Shown piece by piece: positions 50,282-59,017 of a DNA stretch of 64,000 nt (position 1 is the first letter of the stretch; every line of letters begins with the position of its first letter). Both the position numbers and the translations under genes were made by a program. Source of the DNA: Streptomyces sp. NBC_00464 (lineage in GTDB: Bacteria; Actinomycetota; Actinomycetes; Streptomycetales; Streptomycetaceae); NCBI RefSeq assembly GCF_036013915.1, contig NZ_CP107899.1, positions 310,001-374,000 of the forward strand, in the 5' to 3' direction. The notes beneath the pieces are model-generated. The model was not told the DNA's origin and searched no databases. It worked only from the letters and a program-made list of their open reading frames with translations.

Positions 50282-52057
50282 GTGCAGGGTCCTGCCGCGA
50301 GCCGGGGTTCGGTCAGGAAGGCCGAACAGGCGTGGAGCCAGGCGATGGTGTTGATGCAGCGCGGGGACACCGCGGGTGCCGGCGCGCAGTTCGCGCTTGC
50401 CACGACTCATGATCCCTCCGCCGCCGACGCATGGCTGGGGCTGCACGCGACCGGCCGGCGGCAGCAGGAGGCGTTGGACGCCATGCTCCGGTGTTCCGAC
50501 AGCTTCGGAGCGCTGCGGACGAAGTTCGGGCTGCCGCTGCGGTCGACGTTCCAGATCGGCCACTACGTCACCTTCCGCCTGGAGAACGCGCGCGACCTGT
50601 GGCTGGCAGGCATGTCCTCGCTGCTGGACAGGAAGCGGGTAGACGAGGCCTGGGCGGGGCTCTCGACCGCGCAACTCGACTGTGACGAGACCCGGTTCGT
50701 CTGCACGCGGTATGCGTTCGTCAAGGAGGACTGGACCCTCGTCCATACGTTCGCGACGGGCATCGGGGACGCGTTCCTGCGCGACGAGGCGCAGTTGTAC
50801 GTCGGCGCCGCACTCTTCGCCCAGGGCGTCTACCACGCATCGCTCAACGCCCTGACGCCACTGCCGCGAAAGCTGAAGACCGGCAGCCGGTTCGACGCCG
50901 AGACCAAGTACTTCATGGGACGGTCGCTGGAGGAGTTGGGGCGGCCGGAAGAGGCACTGAAGAAGTACCAGTACGCCTTCCGGTATGCGCCCGACCTCCT
51001 CGACGTGAATGCGCGCGCCAAGTCCCGGCCGGCTCCCGCAGCGGATCCGGACCCACCGAGGCCCGCCCCGGCGCCGGCTCCGACCGGGGCCCGGCCTCCT
51101 CAAGGCGGCACCGGAGGCGCGGAACCCGATTCCGGCGGGCTGTCCGCGGACGCGCGGGCCCGGCTGCTCGCCGAGGCCCAGCAGTCGCTGGAGGCCATGA
51201 TCGGTCTCGGGCCGGTGAAGCGCCAAGTTCTCACCCTCATAGCCCAGTTGCGCATGTCCGAACTACGGCGGGAGCAGGGCCTTCCCAGCGGTGCGCGGCC
51301 CCGGCACTTCGTCTTCGCGGGGCCGCCCGGCACCGGGAAGACGACCGTCGCCCGCATCATCGGCAAGGTCTTCGCCGGGCTCGGGCTGCTGAGTTCGGGC
51401 CACGTCGTCGAGGCCCAGCGCGTCGATCTCGTCGGCCAGCACCTCGGATCCACGGCCCTCAAGACCAGCGAGGTCATCGACTCGGCGCTGGACGGGGTGC
51501 TGTTCATCGACGAGGCGTACTCCCTGTCCAACAGTGGGTACTTCGGTGGCGACGCGTTCGGTGACGAGGCGTTGCAGGTGCTCCTGAAGCGGGCCGAGGA
51601 CGACCGGGACCGGCTCGTCGTCGTACTCGCCGGATACCGTTCCGAGATGACGGAGCTGCTGTCGGCCAACCCCGGCCTGGTCTCCCGTTTCAATACGCGC
51701 GTGGACTTCCCTTCGTACTCCGCCGAGGAGCTGGTCCTCATCGCCCGGTCCGTGCTGGCCACCCAGGGCGACGAGCCCGATGCGGGCGCCCTCGAAGTCC
51801 TCTCCTCCCTCTGCGCGGCGATCGTGGACGACGGCAAGGCCGACCTCGTGGGCAACGCCCGGTTCGCGCGCGAGCTCTGTCAGAAGGCCTCCGCTCAACG
51901 GGACCTGCGGGTCTACTCGGCACACGCCGGCGGCACACCGACCCGGGAGGAGATGGTGACCGTGCTCGCCTGGGACGTGGTCGCTGCGCACGACGAGCTG
52001 ATGGAGTCCCACGAATCCGGAAACGAGAGTGAGGGCGGGCGCGGGAACGGCGGATGA
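50282..52057 (+). CDS. EccA-like AAA+ ATPase (CbxX/CfqX family)
   Basis: 591 residues; GTG at 50282 chosen for GGAGGGAG 6 bases upstream. N-terminal TPR-like domain (about 10-240), a Pro/Ala linker (about 248-285), then an AAA+ domain: Walker A GPPGTGKTTVARIIG (about 347-361), Walker B GVLFIDEAYSL (about 402-412), sensor 1 VVVLAGY and an Arg-finger region PGLVSRFNTRVDFPSY. This is the architecture of EccA, the cytosolic ATPase of type VII secretion. No other ESX genes (EccB-E, EsxA/B) are in the window, so it is an orphan. It may instead serve the adjoining STAND protein. Confidence 0.88.
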   Translation: MQGPAASRGSVRKAEQAWSQAMVLMQRGDTAGAGAQFALATTHDPSAADAWLGLHATGRRQQEALDAMLRCSDSFGALRTKFGLPLRSTFQIGHYVTFRLENARDLWLAGMSSLLDRKRVDEAWAGLSTAQLDCDETRFVCTRYAFVKEDWTLVHTFATGIGDAFLRDEAQLYVGAALFAQGVYHASLNALTPLPRKLKTGSRFDAETKYFMGRSLEELGRPEEALKKYQYAFRYAPDLLDVNARAKSRPAPAADPDPPRPAPAPAPTGARPPQGGTGGAEPDSGGLSADARARLLAEAQQSLEAMIGLGPVKRQVLTLIAQLRMSELRREQGLPSGARPRHFVFAGPPGTGKTTVARIIGKVFAGLGLLSSGHVVEAQRVDLVGQHLGSTALKTSEVIDSALDGVLFIDEAYSLSNSGYFGGDAFGDEALQVLLKRAEDDRDRLVVVLAGYRSEMTELLSANPGLVSRFNTRVDFPSYSAEELVLIARSVLATQGDEPDAGALEVLSSLCAAIVDDGKADLVGNARFARELCQKASAQRDLRVYSAHAGGTPTREEMVTVLAWDVVAAHDELMESHESGNESEGGRGNGG

Positions 52058-52111
52058 GGAAGGGCGCGGCAGCAACGGGTGACCGGCCCCCGGTCCCCCG
52101 GTCGTCCCGCC

Positions 52112-52933
52112 TCAGGGTGCCTTGAAGTACGCCGGGAACCGGGGCCCCAGCCACGGCTTGCGGCCCCACGCGAAGACCCGTCCCCGGGCCATGGCGCCCA
52201 CCGGCGAGCTGCGGCCGAGCGCCATCAGCAGGAAGGTGACCGGCTCGATGGAGATCGTGCAGTCCGGGCGGTCCGGCAGCTCGTGGCCCACGGCCGCCGA
52301 GCCGTCGGTGAACGTCACGCCCAACCGGCCGCCGCCCCACAGCCGTACCGCATAGCGGGCGTTCATTCCTGCGGTGGTGGCGGCGTCGGTCACCCGGGGC
52401 ATCGCCTGGATCATGAACGGAAGCGCCAGGCGGACCCGGGCGGGGTCGACCATGTGCGGACGCTTCAGTGCGCGGGCCAGGTCGTAGCCGTGGCCCAGCA
52501 TGTGCGTGAGGAGGTACGAACCGAGTACCACGCGGTTCATCGGGCCCATCGGTGTCATGAGCATCTCGTCCGCCGGGTGTCCGGTCACCGCGTCCAGGCA
52601 GGCATACGCCTGCGTCACGATCATCGCGGCCAGCGGCTCCGCAGCGCGCTCGCCGTACGCCGCGAGGGCGTCCTCGTTGGCCGCGGCGATGCCCTGCGGG
52701 GTGCCGTCGCCGTGGACGTGCGGGTGTCCGGCCGCCACCTCGGCCATCAACGCGTTGGCCTGTGCCAGGTGCGCGGCGACCTCCCCCACCGTCCAGGTCA
52801 GTCCCGGGACCGGGGCGCCGGTGTCGGGGGCGCCGCGCAACAGCGCGGCGATCTCCTCGGCTGTCGTACGTATCGCATCGGCCAGCCCCTCGGGCAGCGC
52901 GCCACGCACCTCCTGCCCCGCCTCTGACTCCAC
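52112..52933 (-). CDS. Mycothiol-dependent maleylpyruvate isomerase-type protein with SCP2-like tail
   Basis: 273 residues; GTG at 52933 with AGGAGG 11 bases upstream. N-terminal DinB_2/MDMPI four-helix bundle: GLTWTVGEVAAHLAQANALM and LLTHMLGHGYDLARAL supply the metal-binding His residues. The C-terminal part (about 180-265) resembles an SCP2 sterol-carrier fold: VTFTDGSAAVGHELPDRPDCTISIEPVTFLLMALGR. Such actinobacterial proteins use mycothiol in thiol-transfer reactions; substrate unknown. Divergent from the response-regulator gene (135-base gap). Confidence 0.85.
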   Translation of the reverse strand: MESEAGQEVRGALPEGLADAIRTTAEEIAALLRGAPDTGAPVPGLTWTVGEVAAHLAQANALMAEVAAGHPHVHGDGTPQGIAAANEDALAAYGERAAEPLAAMIVTQAYACLDAVTGHPADEMLMTPMGPMNRVVLGSYLLTHMLGHGYDLARALKRPHMVDPARVRLALPFMIQAMPRVTDAATTAGMNARYAVRLWGGGRLGVTFTDGSAAVGHELPDRPDCTISIEPVTFLLMALGRSSPVGAMARGRVFAWGRKPWLGPRFPAYFKAP

Positions 52934-53068
52934 TGCGCCACCGTCCTCCTGGACGCCGCCCGCGCGTCCGCTGCCGCTCCTGTTACCTGCGGGTACACAA
53001 GAGCAGCTCACACGGCCTCCCGGCAAGAGGTCGACGCCCACCGTTCGAACCCCTCTACGATCGACCGC

Positions 53069-53803
53069 GTGTGCGCCAATGTGATCATCGCCGAGGACGA
53101 CGAGAAACAGGCGGAACTCCTCCGCCGCTACCTCGAACGGGAGGGCCATGCCGTCACCGTCGTCGGCGACGGCCTCGCCGCCCTCGACGCCGTACGGCAC
53201 CGGGAGCCGGACCTGCTGGTCCTCGACGTGATGATGCCCCGGGCCGACGGTCTGGACGTGGTACGTGTACTGCGCGCCGAGTGCCGGGAGTTGCCGGTGC
53301 TGATGCTGACGGCCCGCACCACGGAGGACGATCTGCTGCTCGGCCTCGACCTCGGCGCGGACGACTACGTGACCAAGCCGTACAGCCCGCGCGAGCTGAT
53401 GGCCCGGGTACGTACCCTCCTGCGCCGCAACCGCCGCGCCACGAGCGCCGCCGAGGCCGGCCCGGTGGATGCGGCCGTCCTGACGGTGGGGACGCTGGTC
53501 GTCGATCCCACCCGGCACGTGGTGTCGGTCGGCGGCGAAGCGGTGGAGTGCACCCCGGGTGAGTTCAGGATCCTCGCCGCCCTGGCGGCCGAACCCGAGC
53601 GGGTCTTCTCCCGGCAGCAACTGCTGGCGGAACTACATGGCTTCGACCGGTACATCAGCGACCGCACGGTCGACGTGCACGTCATGAACCTGCGCAAGAA
53701 GATCGAGCCCGCACCGCGACGGCCCACCCGGCTGCTCACCGTCTTCGGTGTCGGCTACAAACTGACCGACCCGGCAAAGGCGGCGGCACGTGCGTCGTCG
53801 TAA
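53069..53803 (+). CDS. OmpR-family response regulator
   Basis: 244 residues; GTG at 53069. Receiver domain with acidic pocket EDD (9-11), phospho-acceptor Asp53 in LLVLDVMMPRADG, Thr81 and Lys103 (DYVTKPYSP). Winged-helix effector domain (about 135-235): ECTPGEFRILAALAAEPERVF, DRTVDVHVMNLRKKIEP, TVFGVGYKL. Overlaps the histidine kinase gene by 14 bases: one two-component system. Possible targets include the downstream sortase genes, upstream of which TTC motifs recur at 10-11-base spacing. Confidence 0.95.
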   Translation: MCANVIIAEDDEKQAELLRRYLEREGHAVTVVGDGLAALDAVRHREPDLLVLDVMMPRADGLDVVRVLRAECRELPVLMLTARTTEDDLLLGLDLGADDYVTKPYSPRELMARVRTLLRRNRRATSAAEAGPVDAAVLTVGTLVVDPTRHVVSVGGEAVECTPGEFRILAALAAEPERVFSRQQLLAELHGFDRYISDRTVDVHVMNLRKKIEPAPRRPTRLLTVFGVGYKLTDPAKAAARASS

Positions 53804-55934
53804 CGGGGGGCGCCCTCGGAGCCGTACGCGCAGCACGTCGTCGCCGGCGGCGTCCGGGGCGTCGCGGACCCGGCTTCCGTTGCGCAAGAGCCTCTTCGCC
53901 CGGTTGCTGACCGTTTCGGCTCTGGTGGCGGCGTGTTCGGTCGCCGCCACGGCCTGGCTCGCCGTGCAGACGACCTCCGGCGCGATCCTTCAGGAGCAGG
54001 GGCAGAACCTCACCGCCGACGCCCGGATCTACCACAGCCTGCTCGGCTACGCGGCGGCTCATCCCACCTGGGACGGCGTCGACAGGACGGTGCGCGATCT
54101 GGCCGAGCAGTCCGGCCGCCGGATCGCGCTGACCACCGAACAGCGCGCGCCACTCGCCGACTCGGCCGCGCCGGAGAAGGCGGCCGCGCTGCCTGAGCAG
54201 GCGTCGGCGATCGTGGACCCGCTGTCGGTGGACACCGCGCTGGCGGCCGAGAACGCGGGCCCGTCCGGCACCCCGGCGGACCGGGTCGATCCGCGGGCGG
54301 TCGGGCCGTTCCGGCTGCCGGCCGCGGAACGTACGGCGTTGCGGAAGATCGCGGACCGGGGCGTGGCCTGTCTCAGCGAGTCCGGGATCGCCTCGGACGT
54401 CGTCCTGACCGAGAGCGGGCGCCCGGCGATCCAGGTGGTGGGCAACGACCCCGACCGGCTTCAGGGAACCCGCTGCACCACCGACCTCCTCGACACCCCG
54501 ACGGCCACGGAGAGGAAGGCCCTGAAGGCGCTCAACCAGCTGGCCGACGCCTGTCTGAAGCGCCAGAACCGCAGCGGCGTGGAACTGAAGCTCGATCTGT
54601 CCTGGGGGCAGAGCGCGGAACCCGTGCCCACAGCCGTACCCACCCTGCCGCCGACCGAGGCGCCCCGGACCGCACCCGGCACCGCATCGGAGGCCGCGCC
54701 CCGCACAACGCCGACCGAGACGCCCAGCGTCATGCCGAGCTCCGCCCCCGCCCCCGCCGTCGGCACCAGCGAGGACGACCGGGCCATCGCCTCCTGCGTA
54801 GGCACGGCCCGCCGGGAACAGCTCAGCTCGTACGTCGCCTCGCCCGCCCTGCTGTTCATCAGCGACACCGGCGGCGCCACCGTCCCCGGTTTCGATCTCT
54901 CCCCGGCGAACACCGCCAGGATCGCCGGCGCGGCCGCTCTCGTCCTGGCCCTCACCGTCGGAGCGTCGGTGCTCGTCGGCGCCCGGCTCGTCCGCCCGCT
55001 GCGCGCCCTGACGGGGGCCGCCCAGCGGATGCGGGACGGGGAGGACACCGTGCCGGTCCTGGTCACGGCGGACAACGAGATCGGGCGGCTCGCCGCCACG
55101 TTCAACGACATGTCCGCCCACCGCGCACGACTGGAGGCCCAGCGCAAGGCCATGGTCAGCGACGTCGCCCATGAGCTGCGCACCCCGCTCAGCAACATCC
55201 GCGGCTGGCTGGAGGCCGCGCAGGACGGCGTGGCCGATCCGGACCCGGCGTTCATCGCGTCCCTGCACGAGGAGGCCGTGCAGCTTCAGCACATCATCGA
55301 CGACCTCCAGGACCTGGCCCAGGCCGATGCGGGCGCTCTGCGGCTGCATGCCGAGCCGGTACGGATCGAGGAACTGCTGGGCCAGGTCGCCGCCGCACAC
55401 CAGGCCCGCGCCGAGACGGCCGGAGTGACGCTGACGGTGCCGCCCTCACCACCGGACCGTCCCGTACCGGCACTGACGGCCGATCCGGTCCGGCTCCGCC
55501 AGGCCATCGGCAATCTGGTGTCGAACGCCGTCCGCCACACCCCGTCCGGCGGGACGGTCACCCTGCGCGCGTACGGCTCCGAGCCGGAAGACGCGGTCCT
55601 GGTGGACGTCACGGACACGGGCACAGGTATCCCGGCCGCCGACCTCGCCCACGTCTTCGACCGCTTCTGGCGCGCCGAGAAGTCCCGCAGCCGTCGCACG
55701 GGAGGCAGCGGACTCGGGCTGGCGATCGTACGGAAGCTCGCGGAGGCACACGGCGGGACGGCGACGGCGGTGAGCGTGCCGGGCGAGGGCTCGGTGTTCA
55801 CCCTGCGCCTTCCGGCCGACCGTCCGGGGGACGACCTCGCGAAAGGCTCCTCGAACGGCTCCGCGAACGGCTCCGCGAACGGCTCCCCGGCAGGCTCCGC
55901 GGGCAGTCCCCCGGACGGTTCCGAGCAGCCCTGA
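53790..55934 (+). CDS. Membrane sensor histidine kinase
   Basis: 714 residues; GTG at 53790 inside the end of the regulator gene. First membrane helix about 37-58 (LLTVSALVAACSVAATAWLAV), a very large extracytoplasmic domain (about 60-372) with four to five cysteines and a Pro/Thr/Ala-rich stretch (about 285-325), second helix about 373-395, HAMP, then H-box VSDVAHELRTPLSNIRG (His461), N-box LRQAIGNLVSNAVRHTP, G1 DTGTGIP and G2 GGSGLGLAIV. The C-terminus ends in a repeated GS(A)N tail. BaeS-like kinase; the ligand is unknown, and the unusual Pro-rich sensor suggests a cell-envelope signal. Confidence 0.94.
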   Translation: MRRRNGGRPRSRTRSTSSPAASGASRTRLPLRKSLFARLLTVSALVAACSVAATAWLAVQTTSGAILQEQGQNLTADARIYHSLLGYAAAHPTWDGVDRTVRDLAEQSGRRIALTTEQRAPLADSAAPEKAAALPEQASAIVDPLSVDTALAAENAGPSGTPADRVDPRAVGPFRLPAAERTALRKIADRGVACLSESGIASDVVLTESGRPAIQVVGNDPDRLQGTRCTTDLLDTPTATERKALKALNQLADACLKRQNRSGVELKLDLSWGQSAEPVPTAVPTLPPTEAPRTAPGTASEAAPRTTPTETPSVMPSSAPAPAVGTSEDDRAIASCVGTARREQLSSYVASPALLFISDTGGATVPGFDLSPANTARIAGAAALVLALTVGASVLVGARLVRPLRALTGAAQRMRDGEDTVPVLVTADNEIGRLAATFNDMSAHRARLEAQRKAMVSDVAHELRTPLSNIRGWLEAAQDGVADPDPAFIASLHEEAVQLQHIIDDLQDLAQADAGALRLHAEPVRIEELLGQVAAAHQARAETAGVTLTVPPSPPDRPVPALTADPVRLRQAIGNLVSNAVRHTPSGGTVTLRAYGSEPEDAVLVDVTDTGTGIPAADLAHVFDRFWRAEKSRSRRTGGSGLGLAIVRKLAEAHGGTATAVSVPGEGSVFTLRLPADRPGDDLAKGSSNGSANGSANGSPAGSAGSPPDGSEQP
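55845..55880 (+). repeat. 12-bp tandem repeat at the 3' end of the kinase gene
   Basis: Three in-frame copies of GGCTCC(T/G)CGAAC plus a partial fourth, coding for Gly-Ser-x-Asn units. Copy-number change keeps the frame, so only tail length would vary. Confidence 0.85.
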
Positions 55935-55950
55935 TGCGATGACCACAGCG

Positions 55951-55980
55951 TTCTGACAGCTTCTTCATAACTTCGCGCCA
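55951..55980 (+). promoter_or_regulatory. Possible response-regulator box
   Basis: TTC trinucleotides begin at 55951, 55961 and 55972 (TTCTGACAGC, TTCTTCATAAC, TTCGCGCCA), a 10-11-base spacing like direct repeats bound by OmpR-family dimers. It sits after the kinase stop and before the sortase-linked genes. Low confidence; no promoter is certain here. Confidence 0.3.
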
Positions 55981-55998
55981 GCCTGTCGGTACGCCTCA

Positions 55999-56026
55999 CG
56001 CCGCGGTGCGCTCCCGCACCGCGGCG
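55999..56026 (+). terminator. Hairpin between kinase and sortase-linked genes
   Basis: Perfect 12-bp stem CGCCGCGGTGCG (55999-56010) with 56015-56026, CTCC loop. Likely the two-component operon terminator; if a promoter lies at 55951-55980 it would instead be in the leader of the next gene. Confidence 0.75.
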
Positions 56027-56059
56027 CCGTCGAGGCCGACCTGGAACGGAGCCATGTTC

Positions 56060-56470
56060 ATGCCCCTGCGTACGTCTCTGCGTACCGCCGTCCTCACCGC
56101 TGTCGCGGTCGGCGCGGTCTGCGTCCCCGCCACCTCGGCGTTCGCCGACTCCACGCCCACGGCCACGCCCTCGGTCTCGGCCGCTCCCGCTTCGCCGCGC
56201 ACCGAGCCCTCCCCCGTAGTCACCCGGGCGCCCTCCGCCGCCACCCCGTCCGAAGTGCCGCGTGGTGGCGTGGCCGCGGGCGACCGCCCCAAGCCCACGG
56301 CCGTGCCGTCACAGGCCCCGTCGGTCGCGCCTCGGGGCGGTGTCGCCGCCGGTGAGGAACCGGCCGGTGCATCGGGCGACAACACGGCCGCCGTCATGGG
56401 TTCCGCCGTGGCCGCCCTGCTGGTCGGCGGCGCCGGAACGGTCGTTCTGCGCCGCCGCCGCAGCAACTGA
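56060..56470 (+). CDS. Small secreted protein with sorting-signal-like tail
   Basis: 136 residues; ATG at 56060 (GGAG 8 bases upstream; an ATG at 56054 is too close). Signal peptide about 1-28 (CVPATSAFA), a Pro/Ser/Ala-rich low-complexity body with a repeated PRGGVAAG element (two copies about 38 residues apart), then a C-terminal hydrophobic helix and RRRR tail (AVMGSAVAALLVGGAGTVVLRRRRSN). That tail is the layout of a sortase substrate, yet no LPxTG, LAxTG or similar pentapeptide precedes it. The class F sortase gene follows after 91 bases. Confidence 0.78.
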   Translation: MPLRTSLRTAVLTAVAVGAVCVPATSAFADSTPTATPSVSAAPASPRTEPSPVVTRAPSAATPSEVPRGGVAAGDRPKPTAVPSQAPSVAPRGGVAAGEEPAGASGDNTAAVMGSAVAALLVGGAGTVVLRRRRSN

Positions 56471-56561
56471 CCCACCCGCACCGAACAGCCCGCAGTGGCG
56501 CCGTCCTTCACCGGGCGGCGCCACTGCCGTCGTCGCCCGAACGCCTCAGGAGCCCGCCCCC

Positions 56562-57209
56562 ATGTCCCGTACAACCCAGCCCTTCCGGCGCCGTCGCACC
56601 GCACTGCTGCCGGCGTACGCCTGTCTCGCACTGACCGCGTTGACCGCACTGACCGGCTGCTCCGACACCTCACCGTCGAAGTCCCCGGCCGCCGTGGCAC
56701 AGACGCCCACCACGGCCGGCACCCCGGACACCGAGGCCACGGCCGAGAGCCCTGCAAAGCCCGTTGCTCAGGCGCCGGTTCACGTCACCATCCCCTCCCT
56801 CGGGGTGGACAGCGACATCATGCGCCTCGGTCTCAACACCGACGGCACTGTCGAAGTCCCGCCCGCCGACAAGGGCATGACGGTCGGTTGGTACACCGGT
56901 GGCTCGGTGCCCGGAGAACCGGGGCCCGCCGTACTGATCGGCCACAACGACACCCGCTTCGGCCGGGCCGTCTTCCACGACCTCAAGAAGATCGCCAAGG
57001 GTGCGGACATCACCGTCCGGGACGAGAAGGGCACCGAGGTCCACTTCAAGGTCACCGTCCGCGAGACCGCGGACAAGACGGCGTTCCCCACAGCCCGGGT
57101 CTACGGACCCACCGACGACCGTGCCCTGCGGCTGATCACCTGTGACGGCGCGTTCGACGCCCAGGGGCATCCCGTGGACAACCTGATCGTGTACGCGACC
57201 AGAAGCTGA
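56562..57209 (+). CDS. srtF: Class F sortase
   Basis: 215 residues; ATG at 56562. Signal anchor with a possible lipobox ALTGC (Cys about 32), linker, then sortase barrel (about 70-215): VHVTIPSLGVDSDIMRLGL, catalytic His128 in LIGHNDTRFG, Cys194 in LRLITCDGAFD, and Arg214 at the extreme C-terminus (YATRS). The cysteine motif and compact size fit actinobacterial class F. It would join sorting-tailed proteins to the cell wall; the preceding gene is the obvious candidate substrate. Confidence 0.9.
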   Translation: MSRTTQPFRRRRTALLPAYACLALTALTALTGCSDTSPSKSPAAVAQTPTTAGTPDTEATAESPAKPVAQAPVHVTIPSLGVDSDIMRLGLNTDGTVEVPPADKGMTVGWYTGGSVPGEPGPAVLIGHNDTRFGRAVFHDLKKIAKGADITVRDEKGTEVHFKVTVRETADKTAFPTARVYGPTDDRALRLITCDGAFDAQGHPVDNLIVYATRS

Positions 57210-57307
57210 CAGATGCGGACGTGATGTGCCGCCCCGGCTCGCCGCCCGTCCCGCATCGGGCGACCATGGAGGAGGGACCGCCCGGGGGCACGGCACGGGA
57301 GGCATCC

Positions 57308-58915
57308 GTGGCACACGACCACACCACTGACGTGATCGTCGCCGGCGCCGGTCCGGTCGGGCTGAGCGCGGCCGCCGAGCTTCGCCGTCGCGGGGTGTCG
57401 TGCCGCGTCGTCGAGCGGCTGCCGGCCCGGCTCCCGTACGCCAAGGCCGTCGGCATCCAGCCGCGCACCCTGGAGATCTGGGACCGGATGGGCCTGGTGC
57501 GCACCGTGCTGGAGGCCGCCGTCCCGATGCGCGGCCAGCTGATCCATGTCAACGGGAGCGAGGTGGCACGGATCGATCTCGTCCTCCCGCCCGAGGTGCC
57601 CTACGGCTTCGCCGCGCTTCCGCAGTACGAGACCGAGCGCATCCTGGAGGAGTACCTGGCGGGCCTGGACACGCGCGTCGAGCGCGGGACCGAGCTGCTG
57701 TCGTTCGCCCAGGACGCGGACGGGGTCACGGCGCACCTGCGCACCGGATCCGGCGCCGCCGAGGAGGTTCGCGCCCGTTTCCTGGTCGGCTGCGACGGCG
57801 CGCACAGCACCGTACGCAAGGGGCTGGGGCTCTCCTTCGAGGGTGGGGCCTTCGCCGAGGAGTACATGCTGGCGGACGTCGTGGCCGACTGGGACCTGCC
57901 GTACGGCTACGGGGTGCGCGCGAGCCACACCGGCGACGACGGCTCCACCGATGACCTGCTGGTCTGTATCCCGCTCCCGGGCGACGGCCGCTACCGGATG
58001 TCCATGCTGGTGCCGCCCGAGCTCTCCGCCGGGGCGGCCGACGGGGCCGAGGTGGCGCACGGGCTGGAGGGGGGATGTGTGCCGGAGCTCTCCGACATCC
58101 AGGCCGTCGTCGACCGCCTGGCCCCCAGGCCGGCGACCCTGTCCGGGATGCGCTGGTCCTCCGTCTTCCGCATCAGTCACCGCATCGTCGACCGGTACGG
58201 CGAGGGCCGGGTCTTCGTCGCGGGCGATGCCGCCCACATCCATCCGCCGACCGGGGCGCAGGGCATGAACACCGGCATCCAGGACGCCTGCAACCTGGCC
58301 TGGAAGCTCGCTCTCGTGGTCCGTGGGGAAGCCGGTCCCGCCCTCCTCACCAGCTACGACGCGGAACGGCGCCCGGTCGGTGAGGAGGTCGTCGGCCGGA
58401 CCGTGCGGCACGCCACGCGGGGCATCGAGAACGACGCCGACGACATGGAGACGCTGATGCTCCGCGAGGCCCAGCTGCTCGTCGGGTACCGGGACGGCCC
58501 CCTCGCCTCCGCCCCGTACGGGCCGGACGACGCACCCCAGCCCGGTGACCGGGCCCCGGACTGCGCGGGGCTGACCACGCCGGTGGCCACCTACCCGCTG
58601 CGGCTGCTCGACGTGCTGCGCGGACTCACGGGGCATGTGCTGGTGCTGTACGCGGAGAAGAGCGCCGACGTCGAGGCGGGCGATGCGGACGAGGCAGGCG
58701 GGCTGCACACGGTCACCGTCGTCGGGCGCGACTCCCCGCCGGACACGCCCGCGTACCGCGATGCCGCCGGTGAGTTCGCCAGGCTCTACCGCCCCGACGG
58801 CCCGACCGGCTTCATCGTGCGCCCGGACGGCCAGCTCGGCGCCCGTTTCCCGCTCTCCGGTACCGCGAAGGCCGTGGCGGACCACTTCGCGGCCCTGTCC
58901 GGTCATGCGGGGTGA
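57308..58915 (+). CDS. FAD-dependent aromatic monooxygenase
   Basis: 535 residues; GTG at 57308 chosen because GGGAGG lies 5 bases upstream. PHBH-fold flavoprotein: ADP-binding VIVAGAGPVGLSAAAELRRRG, DG motif VGCDGAHSTVRKGLG, and GD motif GRVFVAGDAAHIHPPTG. A C-terminal thioredoxin-like domain (about 405-530) marks the group with rifampicin and polyketide hydroxylases. Uses NAD(P)H and O2 to hydroxylate an aromatic substrate; it could serve catabolism, antibiotic inactivation or tailoring. No biosynthetic genes flank it. Confidence 0.9.
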   Translation: MAHDHTTDVIVAGAGPVGLSAAAELRRRGVSCRVVERLPARLPYAKAVGIQPRTLEIWDRMGLVRTVLEAAVPMRGQLIHVNGSEVARIDLVLPPEVPYGFAALPQYETERILEEYLAGLDTRVERGTELLSFAQDADGVTAHLRTGSGAAEEVRARFLVGCDGAHSTVRKGLGLSFEGGAFAEEYMLADVVADWDLPYGYGVRASHTGDDGSTDDLLVCIPLPGDGRYRMSMLVPPELSAGAADGAEVAHGLEGGCVPELSDIQAVVDRLAPRPATLSGMRWSSVFRISHRIVDRYGEGRVFVAGDAAHIHPPTGAQGMNTGIQDACNLAWKLALVVRGEAGPALLTSYDAERRPVGEEVVGRTVRHATRGIENDADDMETLMLREAQLLVGYRDGPLASAPYGPDDAPQPGDRAPDCAGLTTPVATYPLRLLDVLRGLTGHVLVLYAEKSADVEAGDADEAGGLHTVTVVGRDSPPDTPAYRDAAGEFARLYRPDGPTGFIVRPDGQLGARFPLSGTAKAVADHFAALSGHAG

Positions 58916-59017
58916 CCACCCGCCCGGCGTACGTGAAGGATCTTCCCGCCGTTCCTCTTCTGTTGGCTCCGCCTGGCTACTCTCCACTCGCCCGGTCCGG
59001 CACAGGAGAGGTACGTC

